Positions 21,970 to 33,500 of a stretch of 64,000 bases of DNA are shown here, in pieces. The stretch is from Prorocentrum cordatum (Eukaryota > Sar > Dinophyceae > Prorocentrales > Prorocentraceae): assembly GCA_963575745.1 (NCBI GenBank), contig CAUYUJ010017924.1, positions 35,001 through 99,000 on the forward strand. The letters are read 5' to 3'. The notes under the pieces are model-generated. The model saw only the letters and a program-made list of their open reading frames with translations, had not been told where the DNA came from and made no database searches. Numbering within the stretch: the first letter of the stretch is position 1; each line of letters begins with the position of its first letter. A program made the position numbers and the translations under genes.

Positions 21970-22860
21970 GACGGGTGGTGGTGGTGGTGGTGGTGGGTTT
22001 TGGTGGTGGTGGTGGCAGTGGTGATGGTTGTGGTGGTGGTGGTGGTGTGGTGGTTTGTTGTGGCGGTGGTGGTTGTGGTGGTGGGAGGTGGTGGTGGTGG
22101 TGGTCGTTTGGTGGTGGTGTGGTGGTGGTGGTTTGTGGTGGTGGTGGTGGTGGTGTTGGTTGTTGTGGTGGTGGTGGTGGTGGTTTGGTGGTGGTTTGGT
22201 GGTGGTGGTGGGTTGTGGTGGTGGCTGTGGTTTGTGGAGGTGGTGCTGGTGGTGGTGGTGGCGATGGTGGTGGTGGTGGTGGTGGTGGTGTGGTGGTTTG
22301 TGGTGGTGGTGGTGGTGGTGGTGGTGTGCGGTGCTTCTGGTCGTGGTGGTGGTTGTGGCGGTGGTGGCGGTGGTGTGGTAGATTGTGGTGGTGGTGGTGG
22401 TGGTAGTGGTGGTGGTGGTGTGGTGGATTGTGGTGGTTTTGGTGATGGTGAGTTGTGGTGGTGGTGTTAGTGGTGGCTGTGGTTGTGATTTGGTAGTTGT
22501 TTTTGGTGGTGGTGGTGGTGGTGGGTTGTGGTGGTGGCGGTGGTTTGTAGAGGTGGTGCTGGTGGTGGTGGTGGTGGTGTGGTGGTTTGTGGTGGTGGCG
22601 GTGGGTTGCGCTGCTAGTAGTGGTGGTGGTTATGGCGGTGGTGGTGGTGGTGTGGTAGATTGTGGTGGTGGTGGTGGTGGTGGTAGTGTTTGTGGTGTTT
22701 GTGGTGGTGGTGGTGGTGGTTGTGATGGTGAGTTGTGTCGGTGGTGGTGGTTGTGGTGGTGGTTGTGGCTGTGGTTGTGGTGGTGGTTGTGTGGTGGGTT
22801 GTTGGTGGTGGTGGTGGGTTGAGGCGGTGGTGGTGGTGGTAGGTGGTGGTGGTGGTAATC
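21970..22860. repeat. (GTG)n tract, about 0.9 kb
   Basis: GTG triplets with TTGTGG interruptions. The flanks at 21870-21965 and 22861-23060 are GGCGCC-rich and partly inverted to each other (GCGCCGGCGCTGGC-type words), so the tract may be the loop of a large foldback. Confidence 0.85.
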
Positions 22861-23345
22861 GTCGCTGCGTCGCCTCCGTCGCCGGCGCCAGCGCCGGCGG
22901 TGCTGGCCGCCGCCAGCGCCGGCGCCGGCGCCAGGGGGGGGTTTCACCCCCCCCCTCCCTCCCCCTTCCTTGGGCTGCCTCTGGTCATCGTCGCTGCGTC
23001 CCCGCCGTCGGCGCTGCTGGCGGCCGCCAGCGCCGGCGCCGGCGCCGAGGGGGGGGCGGGGTTAAAACGCCCTTCCCCCCCTTCGGGGGGGGTGGGTTCG
23101 GGGGTGGGGGGTGGGGGGAGGGGAGTCCCGTTGGTTTTGCTTGACGGCGCCGAGTGTTGAGGGAGCCCCCCCCGGTTCGAAACGCGCCGCCGAATGTTCC
23201 CAAGGCAGGCGCCTGTCAAACGCGCTTTTTCTTTGTATGCCTGTCCGTATGTATGTATGGACGGATCGATGGATGGATGTATGTATTTGCGTATGTATGT
23301 ACATCTACATGCTGGTTGATGTGTGCATAAAGGTATGCATGTAGT

Positions 23346-23950
23346 GGATATACGCATGCAACTTATATACAGCATATCGTTCTATGTAACGCAGCAAACG
23401 TCACTCGTCTCTCCGAGGAGGACCGCTGCCATTAAAGAGGTGCTTTCGTTTAGGGTGGATGTCGTGGGGCTCCTCCAGACATCATCGTGGATGGGGTTTG
23501 TAGCATCATCGTTTTAGCATTCAGCATTTTGCTTTGAAGCCCGCGACCACTTGCGAGGTTACCTTCCGTTGTTGCTCCGCTCCGTCGTGGCGGCCTGGGG
23601 TGCATGCAGTTCAAAGAGCTGTAGACTGCCGCGCTTGGTGGCTGCGGGTGGACGAGTAGCTGCAGCCAGCTGCCGTCCAGGTTAATTTGCATTCGCGCAG
23701 TCCCGCGATTGATGCCGTCCTGGACGTGCTATTTGACATACTCGATCACCACACAGCAGCAACATCAACAGAACGGGGATTAGCGGAGGCAGCAGTAACA
23801 ACACGAACAGGGACAGGACAAGGAGTTTGAAGTGAGATGTCTTTGGGGCGCCTTCACCCCGTTGGTGGGGCCAGAGGCCGCGGTCTACATCATGGTGTAT
23901 TTCTCGAGGAGGTGGAGGAGGAATGTAATTGTCAGGGGGTGGTGCGATAG
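23346..23950. other. No gene seen
   Basis: Mixed-composition sequence without a recognised product. A GAT/GGT tract begins at about 23953. Confidence 0.4.
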
Positions 23951-23952
23951 AT

Positions 23953-24008
23953 CAGGACGAGGATGATGATGCTGCTGATGATGATGATGGTGATGATGCG
24001 GATGATGT

Positions 24009-24039
<31 letters not shown>

Positions 24040-24525
24040 GATGATGATGATGATGAGGAGGAGGAGGAGGAGGAGGAGGAGGAGGAGGAGGAAACCAGGC
24101 CTGCTGCAGCCGCTTAGAGCCGCTTGCAGCCGTTGGCCGCGCACTGCGTCGCAGCGGCCCGGCGAACGCCGCCGCGTCGGCGCTCCTGGCCGATGCGGAG
24201 GCGCCCGGGCGGGGGGGACGGGGGAGAGCGCAGAGCGGCAGCAGCGCGGGCTTGAAGGGCAGCGTCAGGGCGTGTGCCGCAGGCTCGTGTGGCGTCGGCG
24301 CGGCTGCGACCCTGCAGTGGAGACCCGTGCCAAGATGCGCCTTGCTGGCCTCCAGGGTGCCCTGGGGTTCCTTTGGGGCTTCGGTGGTCCTGCGGTGGAA
24401 AGCGCGACGTGCCCACGCCAAAAGTCCATGACGTCCTGGGGCCCCAGGGCTGAGCTTCCTGTGGAGGAGGAGGAGGAGGAGGAGGAGGAGGAGGAGGAGG
24501 AGGAGGAGGAGGAGGAGGAGGGTCG
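23953..24525. repeat. (GAT)n and (GAG)n tracts flanking GC-rich sequence
   Basis: GAT/GGT triplets at 23953-24055, GAG at 24056-24090 and again at 24462-24522. The intervening GC-rich block has no recognised gene. Confidence 0.75.
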
Positions 24526-24664
24526 AGTTTCTTGTGGAAGGTTCCTCGTGGACTGGCCTCCACTGCAGCGCCGGGCCCTCCGAGGTCGAGCGCCGCCCGC
24601 CGCCCAGAGTCGGCCAGTATAGGGAGCGACCCGGCGCTCGAGCAGCCCGCCGGCCGTTGTCGTT

Positions 24665-24802
24665 TACAGTCGGGGCCCGGAAGGGGCTCCGCGTTCCTCT
24701 ATGTTTTCCTCTATGTTTTCCATGGGAAATCGAAGTTTAACTTACGGAGAAAAGGGGCCTCGTTCCTTATTTAGGGTTCCTGAGGTCAACGCCCCGACTG
24801 TA
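24665..24802. repeat. MITE family F4, copy 2 (138 bp)
   Basis: The same 12-bp terminal inverted repeats TACAGTCGGGGC / GCCCCGACTGTA as 13865-14044, with the shared interior GGGAAATCGAAGTTTAAC. Confidence 0.85.
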
Positions 24803-24849
24803 AGGCTGACCGATCCACGCGGTGTCAGAAACCAAAGCCGGGGTCGCAG

Positions 24850-25050
24850 GGCTCAATTCGACTCCTCCGACTCGATTCGCTTCGATTTCGATGGTTTCCG
24901 AGTCCGATTCGATTCGTCTTCGGATTCCGATTTTGATTCCGAGTTCTTCATGGAGGCTCATTATCCTGCCGATTTCCGCCGATTCGACTTCTCCCGACCT
25001 GGCTGCCGATTTCCGCCGATCCCATTCATTTCGATCGCCGACTCGACTCA
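24850..25050. repeat. GATTCGATTCCGA-type degenerate tandem repeat
   Basis: Short TTCGATT/TCCGATT words repeated in tandem. The same sequence type recurs at 57630-57850. Confidence 0.65.
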
Positions 25051-25229
25051 TCAATTGGGTTCTGAGCTCTCCTGGGGTCGACACACGACACGAACCTGCC
25101 ACGAACCTGCCGTATAGTTAGACTCAGGGGAGACGTCTTCGATCCCAGGTCGTTGTTTATAATCGCACAAACGGCGGGCCCTACGGGGGGAACACAGCTT
25201 AGGTGCGTCGGATTCCTTACAGATGAGAG

Positions 25230-25945
25230 TGCGTGCGCGGAGGGGGGGGGGCCAACATGCGCTGGCGCCTGCGCGCGGGGTACCTACAGTGCCGTTTTTA
25301 ATACATGCTCCGCGTGCGGACCATGTGTAACACATGCAGGGATTTAGTACTAAAAACATCGATGAGCTCATGCATACATTTGGTCATACATTACTCATGT
25401 ATTAAACATTCTATTTTTCAAACAAAGAAGCTTATGTATAAGAAACTGCCCTGTATTTTCACGCGTCCACGGCCCCCCCGGCGGGACGCAACTTGGGCGC
25501 GGGGGGGGGGCAACACGTGCCTGGCGCGTGCGCGCGGGGCACGTGCTTTTCAGTGTCCACCGCCCCCGGCCGAGGGACCCACTCGGAGCCCGCCGGAGTC
25601 CTGACGCGCAGAGATGCACGCGCGGAGGGGGGGGGGCCCAACGTGCGCCTGGCGCGCGTGCGCGGGGGGGAGGTGTTTTCACGTGGCCACGGCCTCCAGC
25701 GCGGGATCCAAAATTCAGCCCGCCAGAGTTTTCACACGTAGAGATGCACGCGCGGAGGGAGGGACCCAACATGCGCCTGGCGCGTGCGGGGCCTGGTACT
25801 TTGACGTATCCACGGCCGCTGGGGGGGGTGGGGGCCCAGCATGCGCCTGGCGCGTGCGCTCGGGGCCTGGTATTTTCACGCGTCCACGGCCCCCAGCGAG
25901 AGACCCAACTTGAGCCCGCCGGATTCTCTACATGTAACAATAGGT
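25230..25945. repeat. Tandem array of about 130-145-bp GC-rich unit
   Basis: The unit contains TGCGCCTGGCGCGTGCG, then a CACG(T/C)(G/A)(T/G)CCACGGCC block and AGATGCACGCGCGGAGG. About five copies are seen, the first interrupted by repeat F10 (25283-25455). A related pair lies at about 29910-30115. Confidence 0.7.
25283..25455. repeat. Interspersed repeat F10, copy 1
   Basis: About 170 bp shared with 62094-62262: GTGCCGTTTTTAATACATGC ... CATGCAGGGATTTAGTA ... CATGTATTAAACATTC ... AAACTGCC. Copy 2 sits directly at the end of a PPR fragment. Confidence 0.85.
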
Positions 25946-25954
25946 GCGCGGCGG

Positions 25955-26127
25955 GGAGGAGGAGGAGAAGGAGGAGGAGGAGGAGGAAGATCAGACTGAG
26001 CAGGAGGAGGAGGAGGAGGAGGAGGAGGAGGAGGAGGAGGAGGAGGAGGAGGAGGGGGAGGAGGAGGAGGAGGGGAGGAGGAGGAGGAGGAGGAGGAAGA
26101 GAGGACGAGGAGATGATGATGATGATG

Positions 26128-26163
<36 letters not shown>

Positions 26164-26212
26164 GTGGTGATGGTGATGATGATGATGATGATTATGATGA
26201 TTATGATGATGA

Positions 26213-26260
<48 letters not shown>

Positions 26261-26345
26261 CTGATGATGATGATGATGATGATGATGATGAGGATGATGG
26301 ATGATGATGATGTGATGATGATGAGATGATGATGATGATGCTGCT

Positions 26346-26377
<32 letters not shown>

Positions 26378-26892
26378 ATGATGATGATGATGAGAGGAGG
26401 AGGAGGAGGAGGAGGAGGAGGAGGAGGAGGAGGAGGAGGAGGAGGAGGAGCAGACTGAGCAGCAGGAGGAGGAGGATGCGGAGGAGGAGGAGGAGGAAGA
26501 GGAGGACGAGGGGGATGATGAGGAGGGGGATTAGGATGAGGATTTGAAGGAGGAGGAGGGTTCTGGAGGAGGAGAAGGAGATTGAGGAGGCGGAGGAGTT
26601 GGAGGAGGATGAGGCCCCCCCCCAAAAAAAAACGAAGGTCGAGCGAGATGCCTGGGAGGCTCTCGGCCAGCGCGGCCTCCCTCCCTCCCCTCGGGACGAT
26701 CGAAATGGATGCGGAAAGAATGGGTACCACCACCGACAGCAGTTCCTGTTCCTTTTGCACAAGACTCGCTCTCGGTGTCGCCGCGGCCTGTGTCCACTCG
26801 AGGCAGCAGACCGCTTGCCCATCAGCGGCCACTGTTGGTTTGGGACAACATGTGTTGTTGGGCATTGCAGGAGGAGGAGGAGGAGGAGGAAA

Positions 26893-26946
<54 letters not shown>

Positions 26947-27041
26947 CTGGTGATGATGATGATTATGATGATGATGACGATGACGATGATGATGATGATG
27001 ATGAGGAGGAGGAGGAGGCGGAGGAGGAGGAGGAGGAGGAG

Positions 27042-27083
<42 letters not shown>

Positions 27084-27245
27084 GTGATGGTGTGATGATG
27101 ATGATGATGATGATGAGATGATATGATGATGATTATGATGCTGATGCTGATGATGATGATGATGCTGATGATGATGATGATGATGAGGAGGAGGAGGAGG
27201 AGGAGGAGGAGGAGGAGGAGGAGGAGGAGACGGAGGAGGAGGAGG
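25955..27245. repeat. (GAG)n/(GAT)n mosaic tract, with one F7 foldback copy embedded
   Basis: Alternating GAG and GAT blocks at 25955-26625 and 26868-27245, including GCT inserts near 26340. The very long minus-strand open frame across this region is poly-Ile/Ser/Leu and is a repeat artefact. Confidence 0.9.
26690..26872. repeat. Foldback family F7, copy 1
   Basis: GGACGATCGAAATGGATGCG ... AGCAGTTCCTG ... GACTCGCTCTCGGTGTCGCC ... GGGACAACATGTGTTGTTGG. It is homologous to 35823-36015 (inside a phosphatase intron), 53702-53905 and 63466-63680. Confidence 0.8.
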
Positions 27246-27429
27246 AGGCGTCCAAATCCCCGCACGCAGGCTCGGCCGCGCCACTTGGGGCGTGTCCCTT
27301 CCCGCCGCGGCCGCCTGGCGCGGCGGCGGCCGTGGCCGCCCGCGCCGTCTCAGCAGCGCCAGCGTCCCGCACCCGCACCGGCGCTCCTGGGGGCGAGAGC
27401 CGATCGGGGGCAACAGGAGCGCGGAGTGG

Positions 27430-27612
27430 AGGAGAATGAGGAGGAGGAGGAGGAGGAGGAGGAGGAGGAGGAGGGGGAGGAGGAGGAGGAGGAGGAGGAG
27501 GAGGAGGAGGAGGAGGAGGAGGAGGGAGGAGGAGGAGGAGGAGCAGCAGGAGGAGGAGGAGGAGGAGCAGGAGGAGGAGGAGGAGGAGGAGGAGGAGGAG
27601 GAGGAGGAGGAG
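27430..27612. repeat. (GAG)n tract
   Basis: GAG/GGA triplets with sparse GCA. Followed by ACGAAGGTCGAGCG...GAGGCTCTCGGCC (27620-27682), which also occurs at 26630-26695. Confidence 0.9.
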
Positions 27613-27689
27613 ACCTCCAAAAGACGAAGGTCGAGCGCGATGCGGGGGAGGCTCTCGGCCAGCGCGGCCTCCCTCCCTCTTAGGCGACT

Positions 27690-27872
27690 GCAAACGTGGA
27701 TCAAGGGGGCGTGGATTAGCGACGGGTCCCGTTTCCATGGGGAACCGCGGATTTCCGCCGCCGAGAGGCGGCACCGGCCGCATTTTGGGTAGCGCCCTTC
27801 CCCGGTCCATGGATTTGGCGACCGCGCGCCAAATCCATGGATCGCTAATCCATGCTTGCGCGCCCCCGAAAC
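27690..27872. repeat. Interspersed foldback F6, copy 1 (about 183 bp)
   Basis: GTGGATCAAGGGGGCGTG ... TTAGCGACGGGTCCCGTTTCC ... CCATGGATTTGGCGACCGCG ... GATCGCTAATCCATG...GCGCGCCCCCG. The ends are inverted (GGGGGCG...TTAGCGA / TCGCTAA...CGCCCCC). Copy 2 forms the 3' part of phosphatase intron 5. Confidence 0.8.
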
Positions 27873-27972
27873 AGGGGGGGATGGGCTCAGGGCGTTTCCA
27901 GTGGCTGTCGCTGCATCTACCATCCCATGAAGCAATTTGCTGTGCACGGCAGTTCTTTGGCTGCTGCCCTCA

Positions 27973-28030
27973 AGTCGGGCATGTTCCTTTACAGGAGGAA
28001 CATTTGAACATAGTAAAATTATAATGGGGA
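27973..28030. repeat. Single left end of foldback family F3
   Basis: GTCGGGCATGTTCCTTTACAG then GAGGAACAT, followed at once by the poly-T tract. No right end is seen. Confidence 0.5.
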
Positions 28031-28031
28031 C

Positions 28032-28126
<95 letters not shown>
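28031..28126. repeat. Uninterrupted poly-T tract of about 96 bases
   Basis: A single homopolymer run. It could be a minus-strand poly-A tail of a retroposed transcript, but upstream of it I recognise only the F3 end. Length may be inexact in any assembly. Confidence 0.9.
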
Positions 28127-28127
<1 letters not shown>

Positions 28128-28249
28128 TTTTTTGTTTTTGTGTGTGTGTGTGTGTTTTTCTCCCCCCCTCGTCTTTTTTTTCCTCTCTCTCTCTATATAT
28201 ATATTATAATTATTAAGTGCGATGTATGCGTGAACCATTTTAAATTCAG

Positions 28250-28732
28250 AAGCAACATTTTTACCGTGGGGTTTTATCCATGCAGCCCCCAAACCTCCTC
28301 CTCGGCCCCTGGACCCCGTGCTTTTGGTTAATGCTTCACGGTCTGAGCACGAATCCATTAAGGCAGGTTGGGATGGCCACGCCCGTGAGTAGGCTCGGAG
28401 TGTTTTTCGTTTTCTTGTGTTTCGCCCCCTGGGGGCCATCTTCGTCGCCACGGCTGGCTCAGCTCCGAAAAAAATGGCTCAGGACGGAGCCGAGGAGAGG
28501 TCCGTGGACAGATGTATTGCACAGCTTTGGGTCGCTGTCGGGCGCGATGCTCGAGGTTATCGGACGTTCTCGTGCCTTCTCGGCGGTTCTGCGACCTCGG
28601 GGTGCTCTCCCGCCCAGGTGCGCCTCGCCGAGAGAGCGTTCCCCGGGGGGGCCCAGCTCGCCCTGGGAGCGTCCCGAGAGTTGGGGGGCCACGCGAGGGG
28701 GCTGCAGGCTCAGGGGGTGACTCATAGGGGGG
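28250..28732. other. No gene seen
   Basis: GC-rich. A weak copy of the repeat at 14745/34650 lies at about 28530-28690. Confidence 0.4.
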
Positions 28733-28888
28733 GAAGGGGGCCACATGCGAACCCTGCCCCTACCCCCCACGCTTTCTGAGGGGGAGGGTGGGGTTCACTG
28801 CGTTCGAGAGCTCCCGAGCGAAGTGAACCCCACCCTCCCCCCAGAAATCGTGGGGGATAGGGGTAGGGTTCGCATGTGGCCCCCCAGG
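28733..28888. repeat. Palindromic element F2, copy 2
   Basis: Same palindrome as 15877-16027: GGGGGCCACATGCGAACCC and its inverse, with the GAGCTC loop. The arms differ by a few bases. Confidence 0.9.
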
Positions 28889-28904
28889 GGGGGGGATATA
28901 GGCT

Positions 28905-29460
28905 CAGGATCGACCCCCAATCGCCCACTGACCGCCGCTCAGGGCCTGCGAGCCCACCCCGCCCGGGCAAGCGGGGACGTCGCTGTCGGGGGCCTGCCGC
29001 CGATCTGCCGGCGAGGCATCCCCCCCCCTTTCCCCCCCCCCGTAGCCGGGCCCTCCCGCAGCGTTGCCCCCGAGTTGAGGTTTGAGCATTGCGTGTTTCC
29101 GGGATTCTTGCACCGCTAAGAGATGGATTTCGATGATGGTGGCCAAGAATATGGCCTGTGTCATTCACTCAAAAATGAACAACAACTTATTTTGGAGAGC
29201 TTGCAGCAGAAACGAGACGTTTTCACTAGGTCCAAGAGAACCGGCAGAAGCATCGGCGTCACCCCAACATATTAACACTCTGTGAGCGTCCCCCCCCAGG
29301 GGCGACGCGCGCACCGAGAAATCTTATAGTATATGCGTCGTGGCGGGCGCTCTCTGGCCACACCGCTTGGGAAACGACGCTCTACGAGATGGGGAGATGG
29401 GTATACTATATGTTCGGGTCGGACGCGAGGACATCTAGTATTAGTATGTCTCTGTGCATT
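28905..29460. other. No gene seen; weak copy of the GATCGACCCCCAATCGCCC family at the start
   Basis: 28905-28960 resembles the family at 36880-36925 and 54090-54130. The remainder to 29460 has no recognised content. Confidence 0.4.
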
Positions 29461-29462
29461 TC

Positions 29463-29590
29463 AAAATATACACTTTCCGAGCTCGGCGCCTTCGGCGCGG
29501 CCCCCTGGCCGCGCGCCAGGGAGGGGGGGGGTCTAACGCCGCCACGAAATCCGCGCGGACCTCCGAAGGTGAGTTTTTTTTGTTTGCTCG
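29463..29590. repeat. Foldback family F1, copy 3 (degraded)
   Basis: Centre CCGCGCGCCAGGGAGG and right arm GAAATCCGCGCGGACCTC are clear. The left arm is largely lost. Confidence 0.6.
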
Positions 29591-30525
29591 TGGTAGCGGC
29601 GCTATTCCGGGGCTCTCTTCCAGTTTGCGGGCCGAAGGCTCTCCACCGGAAGGGTGCCGAGCAGAAGCGCCGGAATGGGACATGTAAAAGTACTCCAGGT
29701 TTCGTAATACAAGGGAGGGGGTCTGGACCCTCCAAGACAAGCCATTGCAGACCTCCCCCGTGGGAGAACCCTCCAAAACATCGTCCCCAGACCCCCCAGG
29801 CCCTCCAAGATAGCCTGGAAGAGACCCCCCCCCGAAATGAGACCCCCCTCCCTTTATTACGAAATCTGGAGTACGTGTGCGGATGGGGGGGTCTCCGCCA
29901 TCAGTCTCGGCACGCGTGCGTGCAGCACGTGCCCTTCGGCGCCTCTGGCCACGACGGGGCCGCGGGCGAGGGACCCGGCTGAGGCCGCCGGATCCCTTAC
30001 GCGTGAAATTGCATGCGCGGAGGGAGGGACCCAACCTGCGCCTGGCGCGTGCCACGGCCCCCAGCGAAGGATCCATTTTAACCCACCAGATTTTAAGATG
30101 TAGGAAAGCACGGGCGCGAGGGGGGGGATCCTGCGGCCTCGTGGAGCCCGTCTTGGGGCCGTCCTGGGGCTGCCTGGGGCCGTCTTGGCCGCCCTGGGGC
30201 CTCCCGGACTCGGGCTCGTGCCAATTGGCGGAGTGGAGGTGGAGGAGGAGGAGGAGGAGGAGGAGGAGGAGGTGGAAAAGGAAAAGGAGGAGGAGGGGGG
30301 CCTTCGTGGGGGGCCTTCGTCGCCACGGCCGGACCATCCTCGAGATCCCTCTGGCGCGAGGGCGCCCCAGAGCGGCCGCAGGGGGCCGCCGGCGTGGAGG
30401 CCGGCGGCGGGCAGGGCCTTGGCATCGCTCGGATGTGTGCATTTCTCCTTCGGCGAGGACCATCGAGGAGCATCCTTGATCATTTGGCGAAAAAGCCACG
30501 CACGAAACCGAGAAAAACACAGGGA
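29591..30525. other. Flank upstream of the nested phosphatase gene
   Basis: Contains a copy of the GCGCCTGGCGCGTGC unit at 29910-30115 and a (GAG)n run at 30238-30275. No promoter element is recognisable; dinoflagellate genes usually lack TATA boxes and receive the spliced leader by trans-splicing. Candidate trans-splice AGs occur at several points before ATG 30526. Confidence 0.4.
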
Positions 30526-33500
30526 ATGGACGTCCGAGCGAGGGCCAGGGGCAGGTACCGCGCCTTCCTGCTGGACATGGACGGCGTGCTGCACCAGTTC
30601 GGCAGGGCCGTGCCGGGGGCCGCCGAGTTCCTCGGCACCCTGGCCCGGGAGTCCAGCCTCGGAGGAGGGCCACGCGGGACAGCCGGCGGCTCTCCCGCCC
30701 GGCCCCAGTCCGGGCCCCCGGGCCCCCTATGCTCTGCTGGGGCCCTTCCTGGGCCGTGCCCCTCGACGTGGATGCAGCCGTGGCGAGGAGGCGCCTCCCG
30801 GAGGCCCCAGGAGGACGCACGCCGCCAGGGAGGGCCACCGCTGTCTCGATCTTGCCCTCCTCCGACCTCCCGTTCACCGTCATCACGAACGAGTGCCGCT
30901 ACACCCGGGAGGGGCTGTCCGAGAAGCTGGGCGAGGTCCTCGGCGTGTCGGTGCCCGTCGGCCGTGGGATGAGCCAACGGGGTGCCGATGCCGCTGCTCC
31001 CCGGACCTCTTCCCGTGTGCGCGCCGACCCGAAGTTTGGAAGACATCAGGACGGATGTTGTATCTGTACTCGTGCAGTGTTGGTTGGGCAGGGTTCAGAG
31101 CACATGTAGAACCAACGAGGGGCAGGGGTATTTCCATGGCTGGCTCAGGCCCCTGCCCTGGGTGGTTGTTCCCTTTTTTGTCCCGCCCTTTCCGCCCTGG
31201 TCAGCCCGGTGGGCTGCGCCACAGGCGGTGGGTCTCCACTCGCAGTGGCCGAGTGTTGGCTTTGTTGGTGATGTGGGGTATGTTTTGTGTGAGGGAAGGT
31301 GGACGCCGCCCCCTCCCCTCCACCAGTGTCCGAAAGGCCTGGGGGCCATCGCCGGGCTCCGGGACCGTCAGGAATCAGCTCGGGATGCAGCTGGTCCAAC
31401 GAAGGGGCTTCCAGACCTCTGGGGGTCCACGTCATGAGACACGTCGTGTCGTCGTGGGTCTTGGAGGGCACCTGTGCTGCTGCTCCCTGGGCCTCTCCCG
31501 GGGTTCGTGCTGGCCAGGGTCGAGGCGGGTCTGGCCGTGGCGACGAGGGCCACCCACCGGTCCCGCAACAGGGCGAGGGCGAGGCGAGGCAGGGGGGCAG
31601 CGGCATCGTTGCCTCGTCCTGCTCCCAGCAGGCCAGATTTGGGTCGGGCACATCCCTCTGCAGGAGGAAAGTTCAAAAGTGGTCAAAACATGGGATGGGG
31701 ACGACTCTTGGAGTATTTTTGGCATTTCGGAGGCATTTGTGGGCTCTTTTCCAATGTTCTTACCAAACCCGCCTGTATGACGACACGCCCGGCCTAGTGG
31801 TTGCCTCTTCCTGCTCCGAGCAGGCCAGATCTACACGGCGGCGAACTCCGTCGGCGACTTCCTCGCCGAGCACATCCGGCGGGGGTGGGTCGGCAACGTG
31901 TTCGTCGGGTGGGGAGGGACACGGTGGCCATGGCCGAGGTGCTGCGGGGTCCTGTCGACACTGTCGACACGGATCTTCGTCATGTCAGTATCGTTTGACC
32001 GACCCTCATCCCCGTCCCCATCCCCTTCGAGACCCCCACCAAATTACCTCCCCCAGTTTGGGGTACACCCCTCGAAACCCGAAGGGAACGGCCTATATAT
32101 GGGGGTAAATCGGCCAGTAGGGCCCAGCCCACGCCGCTGGGGATGGGGATCGGATAAACGATACTCGATGCCGGCCGTCGCCGATTCGTTTCGCGAGGGC
32201 GATCAGCGAGTTGACGATGACCAAGATGGACGATTGCCCACATCGGCACCGACCTTTCCGCACTCGGTCTTAGCCCCCAGACCCCCGATGCTTAACAGTT
32301 TTAAGCATACCCCTATCCCTATGTTTGGCATCACCTCACTTCGATGTCGTTCTTAAGGATTCCCTCAGTTTCTGAGGGCCCTTGCCCAAGATGGTCCTCG
32401 CTTTTTGCTCGCCCATCTTAGCGATAGGGCTAAGTTCGATGCTGGTAAGATGCTTGCTTTTTATGGCTCTGGTCAGCGGTCGGGACCACCTCCTGAGACC
32501 GGCTGGTCCCCCCGAGTCGTTCTCAGACGGCCCCGAGGCGCCCGGGAAGACCCCCCTGGGAGGAACCCACCTCCCGCCGTGCTCTCGCTCTCCCGGCGGC
32601 GAGCGATGGGGGAGAAGTGAGAAGGAGAAGGCCCTCTCAGAAGGCTCGGGCTGCGAGCGAGGGGGGGGGCGTGAGAAGGAGAAGGCCTTCTCAGGCGGCC
32701 CCGAAGTCTCCCGGCCTTCCGAGAAGTTTTCTCGGAGCCTTCCCCGAAGACACGGACCAGACTTCTCAGAGGGCCCCAGTGGGGACTTCTGCGGAGTCCC
32801 GCCGCCTTCTGAGAAGGCCCTGTATCCTTCTCATCTCTCCCCCCCCGGCTGGCCGTCGATGCTCAGCACCCGAGGGGGTCTGGGTCCTGGTCTCTGGGCC
32901 TCCCAGGTGGGGTCGGAGCAGATGGGGTCGGAGGATCGCGCCGCATCGCCGATGCATCGCCGATGCGGCTTGATGTAGGGCCCGGCTTGCTCCATGTCGG
33001 CGTCGCCAATGCATCGCCGACGTCGAGGATGCATCGCCGGTGCATCGCCGATGCATCGCCGAGGCATCGCCGATGTCTCGGCGACGCGGCGCGATCCTCC
33101 GATCCCATGGATTCCGACCCCATCTATAGGAGGCCTCGATGGTCACTGCCTTCCTCCCCTCCCTCGTCATCGGCGAGGCGGGGGTGCTCGCAGCGGTGGA
33201 GGGCGCCCTCGAGCGCTGCCCCGGCGCCCAGGTGCTCCGCGGGGCGGCGGGCGAGAGGCCGGGGCTCCACTGCGACTTCGTGGTGGTCGGGACCTCGGCC
33301 GGCGGCGAGCCCCCAGGGGGGTGGGCCTGTTTTCCACCACCACCACCACAAGTTGGAGGGGGGAAGGAGGAGGAGGAGGAGGAGGAGGAGGAGGGAGGAG
33401 GAGGAGGAGGAAGGAGGAGGAGGAGGAGGAAGGAGGAAGGAGGAAGGAGGAAGGAGGAAGGAGAAAGGAAGGAAGGAGGAAGGAGGAAGGAGGAAGGAGG

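Larger units (their letters stand above)
31907..33163 (+). mobile_element. Introner-like element with TIRs and TCGTC duplication (phosphatase intron 3)
   Basis: About 1.26 kb. The first 27 bases (GGGTGGGGAGGGACACGG...) match the inverse of the last 27 (...CTTCCTCCCCTCCC) at about 20 of 27 positions. TCGTC flanks both sides (31902-31906 and 33164-33168). Removing the element and one TCGTC gives GTG TTC GTC ATC GGC GAG, the expected NVFVIGE. No sliding of the boundary gives AG at the 3' end. Other small elements (31998-32165, 32900-33140) are nested within. Confidence 0.7.

Noticed and set aside
28031-28126. Poly-A tail of a minus-strand retrogene
   Set aside because: No coding match on the minus strand to the left of the tract; only repeats are visible.
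25395-28451. Minus-strand open frame of about 1000 codons
   Set aside because: It is a translation of GAG/GAT arrays (poly-Leu/Ser/Ile/His/Pro) and the poly-T tract. No domain and no codon structure beyond the repeat.
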